This document shows positions 4,915 to 5,729 of a DNA stretch of 5,729 nt, in pieces (within the stretch, counting starts at the first letter, position 1; each line of letters begins with the position of its first letter). Source of the DNA: Bacteroidales bacterium UBA3742 (GTDB taxonomy: Bacteria; Bacteroidota; Bacteroidia; Bacteroidales; Paludibacteraceae); NCBI GenBank assembly GCA_002371785.1, contig DFGU01000065.1, positions 1 through 5,729 on the forward strand, written 5' to 3'. The notes below the pieces were generated by a model. The model had not been told where the DNA came from. It did not search any database and saw only the letters and a list, made by a program, of their open reading frames with translations. Both the position numbers and the translations under genes were made by a program.

Positions 4915-5461
4915 GCTGATCGATAAATATTATGCCGACTCGCCGGAGTTGCGAGAGGTGCTGCTGACGCATAGTCGCCAGGTGGCGGACCGTGCGTTGC
5001 GCATCGTGGATGCCCATCCGGAGTGGGTGCGCGACGGACTGGTGGACAGGCAGTTTATCGAAGAGGCGGCCATGCTGCACGACATCGGAATTATTTTCTG
5101 CGATGCCCCTAAGATTCACTGCGTAGGTCCGCATAAGTACATCGAGCATGGCTATCTTGGCGCAGAACTGCTGCGCCGCGAGGGACTGGAGAAGCACGCC
5201 CTGGTAGCCGAGCGGCATACCGGTACGGGTATCACCATCGAGCAGGTGGAGCGCGAAGAACTGCCTATTCCGGAACGTGACTATTGTCCGCAGTCGCTCG
5301 AGGAGAAGATCATATGCTATGCGGATAAGTTCTATTCAAAAAGCCACCTCGGTGAAGAGGTGGCCTTAAGCAAAGTGAAAGCCAACATTTGGCGGTATGG
5401 TCATGACGCCGTACTGCGTTGGCAACAACTCGTCGAATTGTGCGGGGAAAAGCTCGCATGA
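4901..5461 (+). CDS. HDIG-motif HD-domain phosphohydrolase, substrate unknown
   Basis: The 186-residue product is a stand-alone HD domain. Candidate metal ligands occur in the standard order: His24 (LLTHSRQVADRAL), His60-Asp61 within the exact HDIG motif (AAMLHDIGI, 57-65), His83 (YIEHGYLGAELLR), His106 (ERHTGTGIT) and Asp142 (CYADKFYSKS). The extra histidines are compatible with a two-metal site. No membrane segment, signal peptide or second domain is visible. Known: HD proteins are metal-dependent phosphohydrolases acting on nucleotides, cyclic dinucleotides or RNA ends; which applies here cannot be read from the sequence. The start ATG 4901 lies 14 bases inside the end of fmt in another frame, so translation is probably coupled to fmt and the gene belongs to the nadK-lgt-fmt unit. 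It is the last gene of that unit, facing a convergent gene. Confidence 0.88.
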   Translation: MDYIKLIDKYYADSPELREVLLTHSRQVADRALRIVDAHPEWVRDGLVDRQFIEEAAMLHDIGIIFCDAPKIHCVGPHKYIEHGYLGAELLRREGLEKHALVAERHTGTGITIEQVEREELPIPERDYCPQSLEEKIICYADKFYSKSHLGEEVALSKVKANIWRYGHDAVLRWQQLVELCGEKLA

Positions 5462-5470
5462 GCTTTCTCC
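5449..5470 (+). terminator. Possible terminator hairpin at the end of the rightward unit
   Basis: AAAGCTC (5449-5455) and GAGCTTT (5460-5466) form a 7-base-pair stem with a 4-base loop, followed by a pyrimidine-rich CTCCTTTC stretch. The stem overlaps the stop codon of the HD gene (5459-5461). Its position between convergent genes fits a terminator, but the stem is AT-rich and short, and the T-run is interrupted. Confidence 0.4.
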
Positions 5471-5497
5471 TTTCAATTTTCACCTTTCACCTTTTAA
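5463..5497 (-). repeat. 7-base tandem array (GGTGAAA) between the convergent genes
   Basis: On the minus strand five imperfect units including GGTGAAA, GGTGAAA, ATTGAAA and GGAGAAA follow the stop of the outer-membrane gene; the TAA stop (5496-5494) lies in the unit nearest that gene. The middle ATTGAAA is the same (rotated) unit as the AATTGAA arrays at 532-566 and 1278-1303. It fills the gap to the HD gene. Confidence 0.8.
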
Positions 5498-5729
5498 AAG
5501 TGTACTCCCACGCCGGCTTTGATCAAGGCATCGTAGCCTAAGTTGGTCTCTACATAGCCATATACCGGCCATGAACCGAAGGCGACACCCAGCGGCGTGA
5601 TATTAAAGGCAAACAGGGGAACTATATTATCTTCCGCCGGTTTACTCTTATCGTCATAGCGCGTATGCATGATGTGCATGCCCGCACCTACGTCAGCACC
5701 CGAATAGAGTTGCACTTTCTCGCGGTTGA
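5494..5729 (-). CDS. C-terminal fragment of an outer-membrane beta-barrel protein
   Basis: The frame is open from the right edge of the window to a TAA at 5496-5494, giving the last 77 complete codons; the start is outside. The sequence shows alternating polar/hydrophobic stretches with glycines and aromatics, as in amphipathic strands: VQLYSGADVGAGMHIMHT, then VPLFAFNITPLGVAFG, then VYGYVETNLGYDALIKAGVG. It ends in a phenylalanine (VGVHF), the typical C-terminal residue recognised by the BAM machinery in outer-membrane proteins. The FNITPLGV segment is reminiscent of small Bacteroidales outer-membrane barrels, but I cannot name a specific family or ligand. A GTG at 5715 could be read as a start but is almost certainly internal, because the frame stays open upstream and a 73-residue product would be too short for a barrel. 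It converges on the HD gene. Confidence 0.75.
   Translation of the reverse strand, partial: NREKVQLYSGADVGAGMHIMHTRYDDKSKPAEDNIVPLFAFNITPLGVAFGSWPVYGYVETNLGYDALIKAGVGVHF

Noticed and set aside
5494..5715. Small 73-residue protein starting at the GTG at 5715
   Set aside because: The frame stays open to the window edge and the content is the end of an outer-membrane barrel, so this is a cut gene.

Overview
The window is chromosomal housekeeping DNA from a member of the Bacteroidota, most likely order Bacteroidales (Bacteroides/Prevotella-like). The evidence is the gene order pdxJ–exbB–exbD–(TonB-like) divergent from nadK, the protein variants themselves (for example the AFRMLPEVVW segment of Fmt), promoters of the TTTG / TAnnTTTG type instead of sigma-70 boxes, and starts without convincing Shine-Dalgarno sequences. 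A genus cannot be fixed from the sequence alone.

Left arm, minus strand, read right to left from about 2040: pdxJ (pyridoxine 5'-phosphate synthase), exbB (MotA/TolQ/ExbB proton channel), exbD, and the first 33 codons of a single-pass membrane protein, probably the TonB-type energy transducer, which leaves the window at base 1. The last three would form the inner-membrane machine that uses proton motive force to energise outer-membrane transporters. PdxJ is a cytoplasmic vitamin B6 enzyme that shares the transcription unit.

Centre, 2015-2115: a compact divergent control region with two overlapping Bacteroidota-type promoters and a GTGCAAA-N12-TTTGCAC inverted repeat.

Right arm, plus strand: nadK (NAD kinase), lgt (prolipoprotein diacylglyceryl transferase), fmt (methionyl-tRNA formyltransferase) and an HDIG-motif phosphohydrolase of unknown substrate. 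They are tightly packed, and the last two overlap by 14 bases. A convergent gene at the right edge, cut by the window, encodes the C-terminus of an outer-membrane beta-barrel protein.

The most striking thing not explained by the genes is a set of short tandem arrays (7- or 8-base units). They occupy every non-overlapping junction between adjacent genes except the divergent promoter region. The unit differs from junction to junction (AATTGAA, CGTAAAT, AAATCAT, GAAAATGA, GGTGAAA), and arrays often supply the stop or start codon. One such array (AACCCGT) lies inside fmt and encodes a loop of the protein, and another encodes the tail of Lgt. A second repeat type, degenerate copies of the palindrome ACTCCGGAGT, sits beside two of the arrays. 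I see no mobile element, CRISPR array, tRNA or rRNA, and no evidence for a wholly new multi-gene system. The repeat arrays are the best candidate for something under-described. No stretch over 300 bases lacks a gene.
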